A stretch of DNA of 64,000 nucleotides from Macrotis lagotis. Its lineage: Eukaryota; Chordata; Mammalia; Peramelemorphia; Peramelidae. The DNA is taken from contig NC_133666.1 in assembly GCF_037893015.1 (NCBI RefSeq), positions 265,463,530-265,527,529 of the forward strand, given 5' to 3'. The notes under the pieces are model-generated. The model was given only the letters and a program-made list of their open reading frames with translations, searched no databases and had not been told where the DNA came from. This document shows, piece after piece, positions 43,005 through 54,190 of the stretch. Made by a program: the position numbers and the translations under genes. Each line of letters opens with the position of its first letter. Position 1 is the first letter of the stretch.

Positions 43005-43097
43005 ATAATAGTACCTAGATCCCAGTGCTGTTGTCAGCATCAAATGAGTTAATATTTCTAAAATGCTCTGTGAATCTTAAGGTTATGTAAATGCTAG

Positions 43098-43105
<8 letters not shown>
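43005..43105 (+). repeat. CORE-SINE tail, sense (right part of a split SINE)
   Basis: 'gctgttgtcagcatcaaatg', 'aaatgctctgtgaatcttaa', 'gttatgtaaatgctagttgt' form the L2-like tail of a THER1-type SINE. Confidence 0.68.

Positions 43106-43131
<26 letters not shown>
43103..43131. repeat. (GA)n microsatellite
   Basis: About 14 GA units directly after the SINE tail. Confidence 0.95.
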
Positions 43132-43134
<3 letters not shown>

Positions 43135-43309
43135 GTGATCAGCCTTACAAAAGCCAGAGGGATTCCAACACAGACTAAAATGGGCACTTAGGTGAAAAAA
43201 GCCTAGACAAGATGGTCTATTGGGATTATCCCTGAAGATTGGGTTGGATAACACGTGGAAGCTTATCTCTCCTAGAGGATAGCTGAACCCAGTAGCCCTG
43301 TGAAAAAAC

Positions 43310-43760
43310 TGTGTAGCAAATAGTAATATCCCGGTGGTTTCTTTACTTTTTGGGGTTGGGCTCCCTTTACCCTTCCCTTCCCACGCCTACAGAACACCCA
43401 GTCCCTGGTTAATGACAGGTCATGGCTTTATTAAGTAAATCACATTAACATTACAGCTGTCACAAAAACTCTTTGACCTTGCCAGGCTGATGTGAACGAA
43501 AGCTTTGTGAGCCAGGTGGCCACTAAAAATTAAACCAATTGTCCTGGGAGGACTCCACTGTGGACATATCTGCAGACACACCCTGCTCTTAACTGGGGAA
43601 TATTATTGATGGACCTCTTCAGGAAAACACAGTAAGGATATTTAGGCAGATATGCTGTAATTGGGTCTTCCTTGCTCCCAATTGGTCAGAACAAAACTTT
43701 CTCAAATTCTAGGTTTCTGTGGAGAACAGCAGAGTAGTTGGGAAAAAGGATGATAGGAAA
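43310..43760 (-). mobile_element. Possible second LTR, antisense
   Basis: The minus strand carries 'TTAATAAAGCC', a poly(A) signal in a sequence richer in G+C than its surroundings, followed by a U5-like stretch with 'CCAGGGACTGGGTG'. The boundaries are not clear and no terminal inverted repeat is convincing. Could instead be unique sequence. Confidence 0.3.
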
Positions 43761-43984
43761 AAAATAACAGAACAGAAGAGAAAAAAAGGTTCCCAGAGAT
43801 ATGTCCTCGAATTTACTTTGTCTGTATAAAGTAACTACATAAGCATTTGCTGTACATTATACATCATTTCTATATTTTACATATTATACATGTGTATACA
43901 TCATAGGCATACATATTTATATGCATCATACAATATTTATATATAGTTTATATATCTCTATATGTGTACATCATATTACTCTCC

Positions 43985-44205
43985 CCAATAGACTATTAGC
44001 TTCTTCAGGGCAGAGACTGCTTCACTGTTGTGTTTGTTTCATTAGCTTCTAACACAGTGCTTGGACTTTATGAAGGAATGAACAAATATTCATTAAGTAT
44101 TTCCTATAAACAAAACACTATGCTCCATTTTGGAGATACAAATAAAAATGTAGGATAATCCCTGATGTCAAGGAATTCATATTCTAGTAAAATTGGTCAA
44201 CCCAT
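43985..44205. mobile_element. L2-type 3' end (sense) fused to an L2-type 3' end (antisense)
   Basis: Sense: 'gcttcttcagggcagagact' to 'tctaacacagtgcttggact'. Antisense: 'caaatattcattaagtattt' to 'gtcaaggaattcatattcta'. The two termini meet near 44085, so the strand is given as unspecified. Confidence 0.7.
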
Positions 44206-44209
44206 ATTG

Positions 44210-45335
44210 GAGATTTCTGTTGCAAATCAAATGGAAAGGCCCAGTGGTTGAAGTGACAAAACAAATGGAATTGCATCTTCTTTAACATTTTTTTCATAAA
44301 TAAAATCAAATTTATTTCTAAAGTTAAATCATTCGATAGAGTGGAGGTCATGAGGGAAGAGGGGAAAGTGCTTTCTTTTTCAAGTATTCAATAGTTTTAA
44401 TACTGAGGAGGCAGCAGCTAAAATATTCCATCAGCTGAAGATTTTCCTCTGATTTCAAGTATAGGTGGTAGCTTAGGTGGTGGCAGTAGTTTAAACCCCA
44501 TTTCCCACCCCAGACACTTGTCACCTCCTATTTCTTCTTCAGCTTCATCTGAAAGGGTGGGCCCTGTCTTCTTAGATTTTTCTCCCCTGATTGCTGGCAG
44601 CAAGAGTCAAGATTCCAGCAGAAATGAGAGAACTTGATTGTCAATGTGGTATAATTTTTGATATTCTAACCTTCTTTTAGACAACCAAACAATATGGTTG
44701 GGAAACTCAGCTGAAAGTAGCCATGGTAACAGTGGTAAAAAGCCTCTACAACTGAAGATTGACCTCAATATCTTAGACAATGTTTTCTACTAGCCTGAGG
44801 CTCTTCAATTTCCAACCATGACCCCCTCCACTGGCAACTCTATCTGCTCTGAAAACCTCCTTTTCCCAAATTTTGGTATTCAGCATATAAGATGTGTTGG
44901 AGAGGAAGACAATTTTTCTTAAATGATTATCAGGAATAAAGGTTTTAAAAGTGATTTTCCAAGGACTAGAACTATTAAATAGCAGAAAAGCCATGAATTG
45001 GAAAAAAAGCATTTTTGGATGTTTCTCAAGAATAGTACAATATTTCACCCAGAAACAATATAACCTTTTCATCTAAAAAAATTACACCCTAGTTCCTTTG
45101 TGTATTTGGGAAAGTAAATAGCTTTCTGATTGGCAATACAGGGGAAAGTAGTATGCACATAAGCCATTTCCTAGGACAATATGTAAATGTGGCTATTCAG
45201 ATTATTAACTTTTCCTATATATGTAATTTTTCTTACTCTTTAATATACATCATAAATAAAAATATATAACATATTTTATACAAAATATTTATATACACAT
45301 AAATTTATTTCATTTGATGTTATAATTCATTCTTT
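44210..45335. other. Stretch without recognised gene
   Basis: No repeat recognised; a 99-codon minus-strand ORF (44773-45072) and a 61-codon one (44418-44603) are unfamiliar and probably chance. Confidence 0.45.
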
Positions 45336-45339
45336 TGCT

Positions 45340-46430
45340 ATGTTAGCTTCTTTTTTAATTTTTTATTGTTTTATTTTTCCAAATGCATGTTATAAAAGTT
45401 TCTTTTTAATATCCATCCATATGCCTATGCATATTTCTAAGCTACAAAATTTCCTTCTACCTTCCCTTCCCACCCCCTCCCCTCCCCAGGCCCCTCCCCT
45501 CAGTGGCAAAGAGTCTGGTTAATATTGTACTTGCACTGTGTTAAGGATGTTTACATGTTAGCCATTTTTGGTATGAGGAATTAGGATTAAAGGAAAGAAA
45601 TACTTGAGATATTTTTCTATAAGTGAATGTAGTGTTCCTCAGATTCTGAAGGATTTTGTTTTGTTTTGTTATGTCTTTCTTCCTCTGAATGGGGCTAACA
45701 TTGTCCATAACTGGTCTAAGAAAGTTGTCCTAACTCTCTGAACTGCTGAGAGGAACTGTATCCCATCAGGGTTGATCATCTCACAATGTTTTTGTCAATA
45801 TATACATCATTCTCTTAGTTCTGCTTCTTCACTCAACATCAGATCCTGTAATTCCTCCCATGCTGCTCTAGAGTCCAACCATTTATGGTTTCTTATAGAA
45901 CAATAAATAGTGTTCCATAATATTCACGTACCATAACTTGTTTAACCATTCCCCAATGAATGGACATCCCCTCAGTTTCCAATTTTTTCCCACTACAAAA
46001 AGAGTAGCTGTGAATATTTTGAAACATGTGGGACTTTTCCCAATTTTTTTATGATTTCTTCTCAATATAGGCTTAGAATTGGAATTGTAAAGGGGATGAA
46101 CATTTTTATTGCTCTTTGGGAATAATTCCATGTTGCTCTCCAGAATGGTTAGATCACTTCACAACTCCACCAGCAATGCACTAATGTCCCAGCAATGCAC
46201 TAATGTCCCAATTCTTTCACAATCTCTCCAACATTGATCATTTTTCCTTTTTGTCATTAGTCAATTTGATAGGTGTAAGGTGATATACCTCATTGTTTTT
46301 TAATTTGCATTTCTCTAATCAATAATAATTTGGAGCATTTTTTCATGTGATTACATATAGCTTTAATTTCTTCATTTGAAAACTATCTATTCATATCTTT
46401 TGACTATTTATCAATTGGGAAAGAACTTAC
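45340..46430 (-). mobile_element. 5'-truncated L1, antisense: 3'UTR and ORF2 C-terminus
   Basis: Plus strand: 'tatttttccaaatgcatgtt' (inverted tail), C-rich block at about 45460-45500, then inverted ORF2. The 82-codon minus ORF at 45883-46131 shows the L1 C-terminal blocks 'FTATLFVVGKNWKLRGCPF' and 'IGEWLNKLWYV', more decayed than the copy at 29.3 kb. A 19-bp stretch is tandemly duplicated inside (46172-46209). It abuts the antisense RTE at about 46430. Confidence 0.9.
46172..46209. repeat. 19-bp tandem duplication within L1
   Basis: agcaatgcactaatgtccc occurs twice exactly (46172-46190, 46191-46209). Confidence 0.95.
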
Positions 46431-47407
46431 CACCTTATTTGATATGATCATGCCTCATATGCTTCACAATCAATTCCAAAGTCCTTCAGAGATCCCTTGA
46501 AAGTGTCCTTGTATTGCTTCTTCTGACCACCATGTAAATTCTTGTCTGTGTGAATTCTCTTAAAGATAGTCTTAGATAAGCTTTTGTTTGACATTAGAGT
46601 TATGTGGCCAACCCATTAGAATTTTGTTCTGCAAAAGATTTTAAATGCTTAGCAGATCAGCTTGTGAAAGGATTTAAGTGTCTGGCCCCTTAATTTACCA
46701 GATGATCTTCAGAAACTTCATAAGACAATTCTAGTAGAAGCAGTTCAGTTTTCTAGCATGGTATACTGTCCAGGTTTCACAGGCATACAACAATGAGGTC
46801 AGCACAATAGCTCTGTAGACCTTCAGTCTGGTATACAACCTAATATCTCTTCTCTCCCACACTTTCTTTCAGAATCTCCCAAATGCTAAATTAGCTCTAA
46901 CAATGCATGCATCAACTTCATCATTTATGTCTACATCCCTGGAAAGTATACTGCCAAGATAAGTGAATTTATTCACAGGATTCAAACTTCTTCATTTGCT
47001 GTGACCAATAGTCCCATATATGGATGATGCAGTGCCAACTGGAAGACCTCAGTTTACTTGGTATTGAATGTAAGGTCAAAATTAGCACAAGTAGCAAAGA
47101 ATCATTTTTACTTTATTGTATCTCAATCTCAGAGGTTGCATTGAATGCACAGTCATCTGAGAACAAAAAATCACATACCAGTTCTCTACCCTTTGATCTT
47201 GATTTGTAACTTTTTCAAGTGAAATAGTTTGCCATCAGTGCAGTTGATGACCTTTATGCCATTTTCTTCCTTGTTAAAGATTTCTGACAACATCAGGGAA
47301 AACATGGGAGCAAACACAGAGACCCGCTTCACTCCATTGGTGATGGAAAAAGTGTAAGAGTATCATCCTTTCTCTTGAACCCATGCAAGCAGGCTATCTT
47401 GAAACTA

Positions 47408-47453
<46 letters not shown>

Positions 47454-48545
47454 ACACACATATATATGTATATGATGAACTGCTTAGAGAAACCAAATTT
47501 TGCCATGATCTTCCACAAACTCAAACTCTCATGATTAACAAGATCAAAGGCCTTGGAAAGAGCAATAAACACTGAAACACATTGCTGTCATCATCACTCT
47601 CCCATCCTGACCATTGCTTCCTTCAATGATGTACTCTATTAAATGTTGATGCTTCATGTAAGGATGTATACAAGCTGTTTTCTTATGACTAGGTAAACAA
47701 AAGAAATGTTAGTGTCAAGAAGGCCATGAGACATCCAAGTCTAAATGATTTGCTCTTTTCTGTTTCCAACTCTGTTCCTCCCAAGGACTCCCTTCCATAT
47801 CTGATATTCTGTGATTACTTTGAATTAATGTTACCCAGGATTACAGATCTGTTCTCTAGTAACACAGTGATGATGAAGGTCACCAAGTCTTCTTAGAATT
47901 TTCTTTCACCTCATCAGGATTCATCAGGGTAAGAGCATGTGATGAAGATGGTGTGACACTTTCCTGAAAGTGACAAGTACATTGCCATGAGTCTGTTGTC
48001 CATTCCTTTTGGAAAGGATATAAACTTGTTAGATGCTAGATGTGATTGCAAAACCTATACTTGTTTCACAGTGCTCCTTATCACAGCAGCCACTCCAACT
48101 TCAGTAATCCAACCTTCCTTTGTCAACTTTGTTGCACTCAGGGATGCTGTTTGGATGTGGTAACTGCTTTCAGGACTACTGGATTTTATGTTGTCCATGA
48201 GCATGTACACATTATAAATATTGATTGTTAATAGAATCTTCTTTGCAAAAATTTTTGTGCCTTTTTGCATTTCAGTAGTAGGCTGGGATTCCCCAATACC
48301 TGCTGTGGTGAGTAGATTAAAACTGGATGAAGCAGATAGTTTTTAGAGCATCTTTTTCCACCTTTTCCTCTTGCCAGAAAGTGGGTGGTATAGTCCTTTG
48401 AAAATGCTGATTGGACTCCCAAAGGCTGCTGAATCCCACTCCTACTAAAGTGAGATGGCTCAAAGTCCTGGGCTGCCTATGTGCAGAGTTGTGGCTATAC
48501 TCCCAGCATATCTATAGCTGTTGCTTTGCCACTCATCCATTGCCA
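46431..48545 (-). pseudogene. RTE-type LINE, antisense, degraded endonuclease and RT
   Basis: Minus-strand peptides follow the RTE order. 5' (about 48055-48270): 'SLSATKLTKEGWITEVG' and 'VAAVIRSTVKQV', like the start of the APE-type endonuclease. About 47527-47579: 'VFIALSKAFDLVNHES', the RT palm block. About 47170-47340: 'APMFSLMLSEIFNKEENGI' and 'NCTDGKLFHLKKLQ'. About 47142-47172: 'DFLFSDDCAF', the catalytic box with both Asp kept but F-A-D-D changed to F-S-D-D. Near 46460-46500: 'SLKDFGIDCEAYE', the C-terminus. About 2.1 kb is present against roughly 3 kb for a full RTE, so the middle is partly deleted, and a CA repeat interrupts it. Many stops; non-functional. Confidence 0.87.
47411..47466. 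repeat. (CA)n microsatellite inside the RTE
   Basis: About 24 CA units with one TA break, then a short TA/TG tail. Confidence 0.95.
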
Positions 48546-48548
48546 CAG

Positions 48549-48610
48549 GACTTCATGGTACGTAAAATAATAAAACAATAAGATAGTAAAATAATAATAA
48601 AATAGTAAAA
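48549..48610. repeat. AATA/TAAAATAG-rich simple repeat
   Basis: Imperfect 'aataataaaatagtaaa' units between two antisense RTE-related segments; may be the expanded A-rich tail of the upstream one. Confidence 0.85.
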
Positions 48611-48611
48611 T

Positions 48612-49120
48612 AGATGGGTGATGACGTGTATAAATTGGATTTAAGTGAGGCAGAGATCTGAAAAATCATCAGCCTCACTCTCTCTACCAGAGTCATCAAA
48701 GTCCAGAGACACAACAACCTCATTGAGATGGCCTGGAATACAGGAGATGACTTTGGCATCTTCAGTGTCAGGTCAAACTCTAAATTTGGTCCCCAGCACC
48801 TGATTCAGCTTCTTTCATTATTGCTAGAACAAATTGTTTTCACCCATCCATTCCACCAAGGGAAGTGTCCACAATGCTTGGGGCAGACATCCCCCCAACT
48901 CATCAACAGATTTGAGGTCTGTCAGTTACCCTCAGTCTGGTTTAGCCTGTTTGCTAAAACTGTTTACTGGGGTGTGGCTGCTGTGCATGGTATAGCTTCT
49001 TGGAGTCACAGGTGACAGTTGGGTGACAGGTGGATACCAAAAGAGGATAAGCAGCCCTGAAAAGTGCTTGGCAGTCCTCACTCTAGAGGATCTAAACCTC
49101 CCTGAAGACCCCAGGCATTC
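48612..49120 (-). repeat. RTE-tailed repeat (long SINE or RTE-derived), antisense
   Basis: 'aaattggatttaagtgaggc', 'agcctcactctctctaccag' and 'agtcatcaaagtccagagac' are the inverse of the RTE-tailed SINE body at 21.4-21.6 kb. Further 5' come 'gacttgggg'-like blocks such as 'gtgcatggtatagcttcttg' and 'gagtcacaggtgacagttgg', which are not in the short SINEs here. I cannot tell whether it is a longer SINE or a separate RTE family. Confidence 0.6.
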
Positions 49121-49200
49121 ATAGCATTTAATATCTATATATTAAATAATTACAATCATGTATATAAGGAACCATATATATGTATGTATATATTTGCATA

Positions 49201-49219
49201 TATATGTGTGTGTGTGTGT
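49201..49219. repeat. (TG)n within TA-rich sequence
   Basis: Seven to eight TG units after a 'tatatatg' run. Confidence 0.85.
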
Positions 49220-49369
49220 TAGAAAATCTATGCCTTTTGTAATTTATTCTCTTGGATTAAGTGTTTCTTAACTAAATCCTACACATGCTACATTTTAGAT
49301 ACAGCTCTAAATTTCTCTTCAGTCAGAGTTGTAGAGGAAAAATCTGTAGAGGAAAAACCCATTTGAGGT

Positions 49370-49455
49370 TTTCTGGTCAGAGATGCTGGAATAGTATGCC
49401 ATTTTTTTCTCCAGGTCATTTTACAAATGAGGAACCAAGGCAGACAACAAATAGC
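49370..49455 (-). repeat. MAR1/WALLSI-type SINE fragment, antisense
   Basis: 'gctggaatagtatgccattt' and 'cattttacaaatgaggaacc' match the middle of the inverted SINEs at 24.9 and 27.7 kb. Confidence 0.6.
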
Positions 49456-49839
49456 TTACCAATATCCTTTCTAAAATGTGATACACAGAACTACAAACAT
49501 TATATGTAGTATGTCCAAGTCAGAGTACAGTAAGAATGTTACCTCCCCAGATTACTAACAATGCCTTCTCACTTTTTTTCCTCTTTCAAACTCTCCTATT
49601 GACTTATAATGAGATTTGTTGTCCACTAAAATTCTCAAATCTTTCTTGGATGAATTGTCATTTAGTCACGCATTCTTTACCTTGCTTCTCTTTCATTTCT
49701 TTTAGGGCATTCTAAGATAATTGTGACAGCAGATATGTCATAAAGCAGTAGCTAACACCTTGGCTTCTTCCCAAGATATTTTAACTTCTGCTTCTTTAAG
49801 TAATAAGTTAAAGTATTTTCCTGCCATTTTTACTTACAT

Positions 49840-50460
49840 ATCGGTTACATTCAGATCCTTATCCCCACTTGCCTAGACTAAGAAGAGCCTCTTAATTGGT
49901 CTTTTTGCTTCTGACCTTTATTCTTTCCAATTCACTGTCCATAAAACTATGAAAATAATCTTCCTACAGTGTGGGTTTCACTTGGTTGCTCCCCTGTTCA
50001 AGAATTTTCTGTGATTTCCCATTTCATAAAAAGTGTAAATTCCTTAATTGGGAATTAAATTCCTTTCCTCACCAAGCTAAAGCCTACCTTTCCAGACATA
50101 ACATAATTTCCTTTCATAAGCTCTTTGCTCAGCCCCAACAGACCTTTTTTGATCTTTGGCAGATCATCTTCTATCCATTTGCCTTTTCATAGACTGCTTC
50201 TCTATGCCTAGAACATGCTTCTTTTTCTCTGGTCCTTAAAATCTCTAGCTTCCTTCAAGGGTTGACTCAGGTGCCTCCTGTGGAAAGACTTTTCTGACAG
50301 CCCTAGATAGTGTCCTTTCTCTTTCCTTAACACATTTACTTATTTTCTTGTATTGTATATCTCCCAGGAGAATATCTACTCCTTGGGGGTATGGACCACA
50401 TTTAATTTTGCCTTAGCATGTCTTACAATGAAATGCTTATTCAATGAATGAATGCTAAAT
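49840..50460 (+). mobile_element. L2-type LINE 3' half, sense
   Basis: 'ggttgctcccctgttcaaga', 'accaagctaaagcctacctt', 'ctatgcctagaacatgcttc', 'gggttgactcaggtgcctcc', 'ctactccttgggggtatgga' and 'atgcttattcaatgaatgaa' lie in the order expected for the end of L2 ORF2 and the 3'UTR. Confidence 0.82.
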
Positions 50461-50980
50461 TACACCATCTGTGAATGGTATTTGAGTTAATAATCAAGTC
50501 TAGCTCTTCATTTCACACTAAAGTGAACATATTTGAATAGTATTGCCTTTGACAATTTGTATTCCAAAAACAACGTGATTATTTGCCTGACCTGGAGGCC
50601 TTTGACTTAGAACTGAGTTTTATGAATGAGAATCCTGCCAATGGCAAAGATTCAGGCCTCATTGGCCTATATGTACTGAAATTACATCTCTTTGAGTTGA
50701 GGAATTTCAAACAGGCTAATCTAAGAATGAACTTTTCATAAATACCAGAAGTTTCACATTGATACAAACATTTTTGTGTGATGTGGAAACAGAAAAAAAT
50801 TATGTAAAAACTTAACCAAATATTTGAGACCCCTAGTTGGGGGGGGGGGGGGAGGAAGCAAATAACATAAAGGAACAAACACAATAAATAAAAAAATCTA
50901 ATGATGATTCAGATGGAAGGGAAGACATTGTGGTTTGTTTCTTTTTTTCCCTAAATAGTAAACACAGTATGAGGATCACA
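50461..50980. other. Stretch without recognised gene
   Basis: No repeat recognised except a 14-G run. The 101-codon minus-strand ORF (50579-50884) is unfamiliar. Confidence 0.45.
50839..50852. repeat. G14 homopolymer
   Basis: Fourteen consecutive Gs on the plus strand. Confidence 0.95.
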
Positions 50981-50984
50981 AATT

Positions 50985-51150
50985 TAGACCTTGAAGTCTT
51001 TGCATCCAACTCAGATGTGAAAAGTGAGAAATAAGGATGCTAAATATTTGCCCAAAGCTTCACAGTCAATAACATCGGAGGGAAGATTTGAATCCAGATC
51101 CCCTTATTCTTGGATCAAAACAAGTAAACTCAAATTGATGACCTTAACCT
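50985..51150 (-). repeat. MIR-type SINE, antisense
   Basis: 'tttgcccaaagcttcacagt' and 'gatttgaatccagatcccct' are the inverted core and head. Confidence 0.62.
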
Positions 51151-51254
51151 ATATTCTCATATCCATCTTGCTCATTAAATTAACTGAAATTTTGCATCAC
51201 AAATGAAATCAGTGTTATATAAAAAGACAAGGTTTTAAATTCTTCCTCACACAG

Positions 51255-51400
51255 AGTAATTAATCATCAGAAGCTCAGTTTCCTCATCTATAAAATAGAT
51301 CTAATTATACTTGCACAGTCTTCACCATAAGGTTGCCATTAGGGAAGTGCTATGAAAACTGCTTCATATAAGTATGAATTATTACTATTCTCAGTGTGTG
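51255..51400 (+). repeat. MIR/THER1-type SINE, core and tail, sense
   Basis: 'ctcagtttcctcatctataa', 'cataaggttgccattaggga', 'tataagtatgaattattact'. Confidence 0.7.
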
Positions 51401-52195
51401 TATCTTAGTCTTATCATTGTCATTAGAATTTAGATAGAGATGGTCTTGAGGCCAGACATAATATCCTGCTCTTATGAGTTTTTCCCTATTCTATGGACTA
51501 TTGCTCAGAAGAGAAAAAAAATAAAATAACAAAACAACTGTTTTTTTTATAACTGAATATAAATATTGAGATATAAATTCATTTTCAGTAGTCTTACTCA
51601 AAGTATGTTTGGGGCAACTCTAGTAAGAGACATGAGCACCACATAATGATGCATGCTTTCTTTTGCTCCAGTATGATTCAGATTTCTTCTGCTACATTTC
51701 TTTATTTTGTAAATTTTTAGACATTAGGAATATTTGCTATGGCAACATCTGTAAAAATAATCACTGTTCTTCAATTTTTATGGATCAATGTTATATCTGG
51801 GCAATTGTAGACAAAAGTTCTATCTGTGCAAATGTTTTACAGTACTGTGTATCCGTTTATTTGTTACTACTATTATTATAACTTTTACTATATTTATCAT
51901 CATCATCATTATTTTTTATTATAATTGCTATAAAGTAGTTTAATATCCAGAATTAATATGGAGGAATAAGGGAGTTGGAATGCTTCATTTATCTGTTAAC
52001 AGAAGATCTAGAAAAAAAGCTTTCTCTAAGGTACTATTGGGGTGGGAATTCCAATGTATGTAATAAGAATTTTAGTATATGGAATTCACCTATGTTTATG
52101 GGTATTCTCTGGACAATGTAGCACATTTAATCCAAATAGATTTTGTAATATGGGTAAAACAGGAAAAATGATGAAATTCCTTTTTTTGGAAAATG
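51401..52195. other. Stretch without recognised gene
   Basis: A+T-rich; short ATC/ATT repeats at about 51890-51920. Confidence 0.45.
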
Positions 52196-52199
52196 TTTG

Positions 52200-52307
52200 A
52201 TGTTCTTTCCTTCAGAAAGACTTTCTTTTGCTCCCTGACAGGTAAAATTCAGACTATCTCCTCATTCAAAGTTTCCTAGAATATTTTGTCTTAGTTTCAT
52301 CTATTAG
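52200..52307 (+). mobile_element. L2-type LINE 3' region, sense (left part)
   Basis: 'ccttcagaaagactttcttt' and 'attcagactatctcctcatt' resemble L2 end-of-ORF sequence. The terminus resumes at about 52500 after a CORE-SINE. Confidence 0.5.
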
Positions 52308-52499
52308 TATCTAGGTAGCACTGTACATAGAATGCTAGTCCTGAAGTTAGGAAGATCTCAGTTCAAAGCCAGTCTCAGATATTTATTAATTGTGTGGCCC
52401 ATGACAAGTAACATAACCTTTGTAAAATGAGGATAATCATAACATTTACTTCCTAGGAAATAACTGTAAAACTGTTATAAATTTAAAAGCTATTGTTAT
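52308..52499 (+). repeat. THER1/MIR-type CORE-SINE, sense, probably nested in L2
   Basis: 'ctaggtagcactgtacatag', 'aggaagatctcagttcaaag', 'taattgtgtggcccatgaca', 'aaatttaaaagctattgtta'. Confidence 0.78.
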
Positions 52500-52675
52500 C
52501 ACCTTTGTCCCTATCCATTATATCCTCCCTTGTACCATACTCATTCATATCACTTGTTCTTTCTATTTGATTGCAGTTTCCTAGAAATCAAGGATTATAT
52601 CACTCTTTACCTTTGGCTCTCCACTCCTAACTGTTTTTTCACCTAGTAACTACTGAATACATGTTTGTTGAATTG
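52500..52675 (+). mobile_element. L2-type LINE 3' terminus, sense (right part)
   Basis: 'gcagtttcctagaaatcaag', 'ctttggctctccactcctaa', 'actgaatacatgtttgttga' and 'attgaat'. This is a typical L2 end. Confidence 0.7.
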
Positions 52676-52679
52676 AATC

Positions 52680-53265
52680 AATTTAGTTTAACAGAAGAAC
52701 AGTTGGCTTTGAGTAGGAGCAGTGAAATTTTGGGGTGGTTGAATAGATCTCTGAAAGCAATTTGTAGGACTGTCATGTGGTCCCTGTTATTGCCTTTAGA
52801 AGTTGAGCCAGCTTTTGCTAGGCATCTTAATCCCATAAAGAGGTCACTCTTGCCACCCCAAAGCCTGGTACACATATTTTAAATGCTACCCGTTCACACT
52901 CTTGTAGTTACTTGGGCCATTGTAGATCTTTTATTTATCTCTCTGATCTCAAACATTCTTCCGAGGTCAACCGCTCTCACCACCAACAAAAAGCATTTCC
53001 TTGGGCTTTCTGCCAAAATGCTCAAGTAGGCAGAACTTTCTTTCCAAGTGTATGAGCTGCTGCCAGGTTGGCAGAGTTTGCTGCCCTTGAGCCAACATGA
53101 AGAGTTGAGCTTTTCCACTGCAAACATCCTTTTTTCCTATTATTATCACTGAGTGACTTGCTAAGCCTAATCTCAGCTTCAGGTCCCAAAATAAAATACT
53201 TACATCATAAAACAGACCCTTAGGGATCCTTCTAGAAGGAGTAATATGCAAAAACAATTCAACAG
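52680..53265. other. Unrecognised, relatively G+C-richer stretch
   Basis: About 0.6 kb with no repeat signature and two overlapping minus-strand ORFs (77 codons at 52894-53127 and 96 codons at 52967-53257) plus smaller ones. The peptides are unfamiliar and no splice or promoter context supports an exon. Possibly single-copy. Confidence 0.45.
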
Positions 53266-53309
53266 GTAAAATTGTGGTGCAGTGGAAATTCTGAATCTGG
53301 ATTCCTGAA

Positions 53310-53430
53310 TTCCAGAATTACAGAAAGTTAGAAGTGAGAGGAACCTTGGAGATCATCTAACCTAACCCTAGAAAGATGGTATAACAACCCAGATCTCTTG
53401 ACTCCAATTTCAGTGTTTTTTCCATTATTC
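53310..53430 (-). repeat. MIR-related repeat, antisense
   Basis: 'aagtgagaggaaccttggag', 'atcatctaacctaaccctag' and 'ccagatctcttgactccaat' match the flank and inverted head of the MIR-related type seen near 13.3 kb, with the middle deleted. Confidence 0.5.
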
Positions 53431-53434
53431 AATA

Positions 53435-53925
53435 TGAACAAAAACCAAAAGACTCAGTCACAGTTTAAGCAGAATAGCTGAGGTCCTTGGAGAATTAACC
53501 TTGGGTTAGGGAGATCTGAGGCCTAGGGTTATGTCTTTCTCAAATCTTTTGTAGAAAACAAAGAAACAAATAGTAAAAGTCAAATGGTAAAGAACAGTCA
53601 CCCTGTGACTTTAGTGGGAAGAAGAATAACTGAGGATAGAAATGAATAATGGGGAGAAACAGTATACTTACCCAGAGAGTGGCCATCATCAATCAACAAA
53701 TTAGCCAGGCTTCAAAAGAAGCAAATATGAACCAATTTCAATGTTAAAATATGGAAAAAGAAAGGAAAAAATAGTAATGCACAAAGTTAAAAAAATAGAA
53801 AATTGTATTTCAGTTTCCCTCAGGAATTGTGAGTTCTGGATGAAGGTTTCATTTCAAATGAGAGGCCTCACTGATTCCCTTTCATTCTGAGAAACCACTC
53901 TCAATATTGTTTATTCCCTTCTCTA
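53435..53925. other. Stretch without recognised gene
   Basis: No supported element. Confidence 0.4.
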
Positions 53926-53929
53926 GTTA

Positions 53930-54190
53930 CCATAACATGATTTTCAAGAATCTATTTGTATAGTATAGCTGGGTCCTGATTAGTGTGAATGATGAATCCT
54001 GATTCATTATTCATTTTATTCAAATGATCAGTTGCATTATTTTAATTCCCACTGCATATCTCCATTTAGCTAGAGCTAATTATCATATTTCATACAATTA
54101 GAACTTGAAATGCTATCAATTCAAATACATATGACCACTTAATGGGAATTCATTATCTGCATTAATTGGAACCCAGTTACAAATGATTTT
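53930..54190. promoter_or_regulatory. Candidate conserved regulatory block (A+T-rich, homeodomain-type motifs)
   Basis: Repeat-free sequence with a cluster of TAAT-core motifs: TGATTAG near 53978, TGATTCAT near 54000, TAATTA at 54078-54083, CAATTA near 54095, and ATTAATTG at 54161-54168. Such clusters are common in developmental enhancers in gene deserts. The motif occurrence is seen; the regulatory role is inference, and A+T-rich DNA gives such motifs by chance. Confidence 0.25.

Noticed and set aside
52894-53257. Overlapping minus-strand ORFs (77 and 96 codons) as an exon
   Set aside because: Different frames, no family resemblance, no splice-site pattern; kept only as a possibly single-copy stretch.
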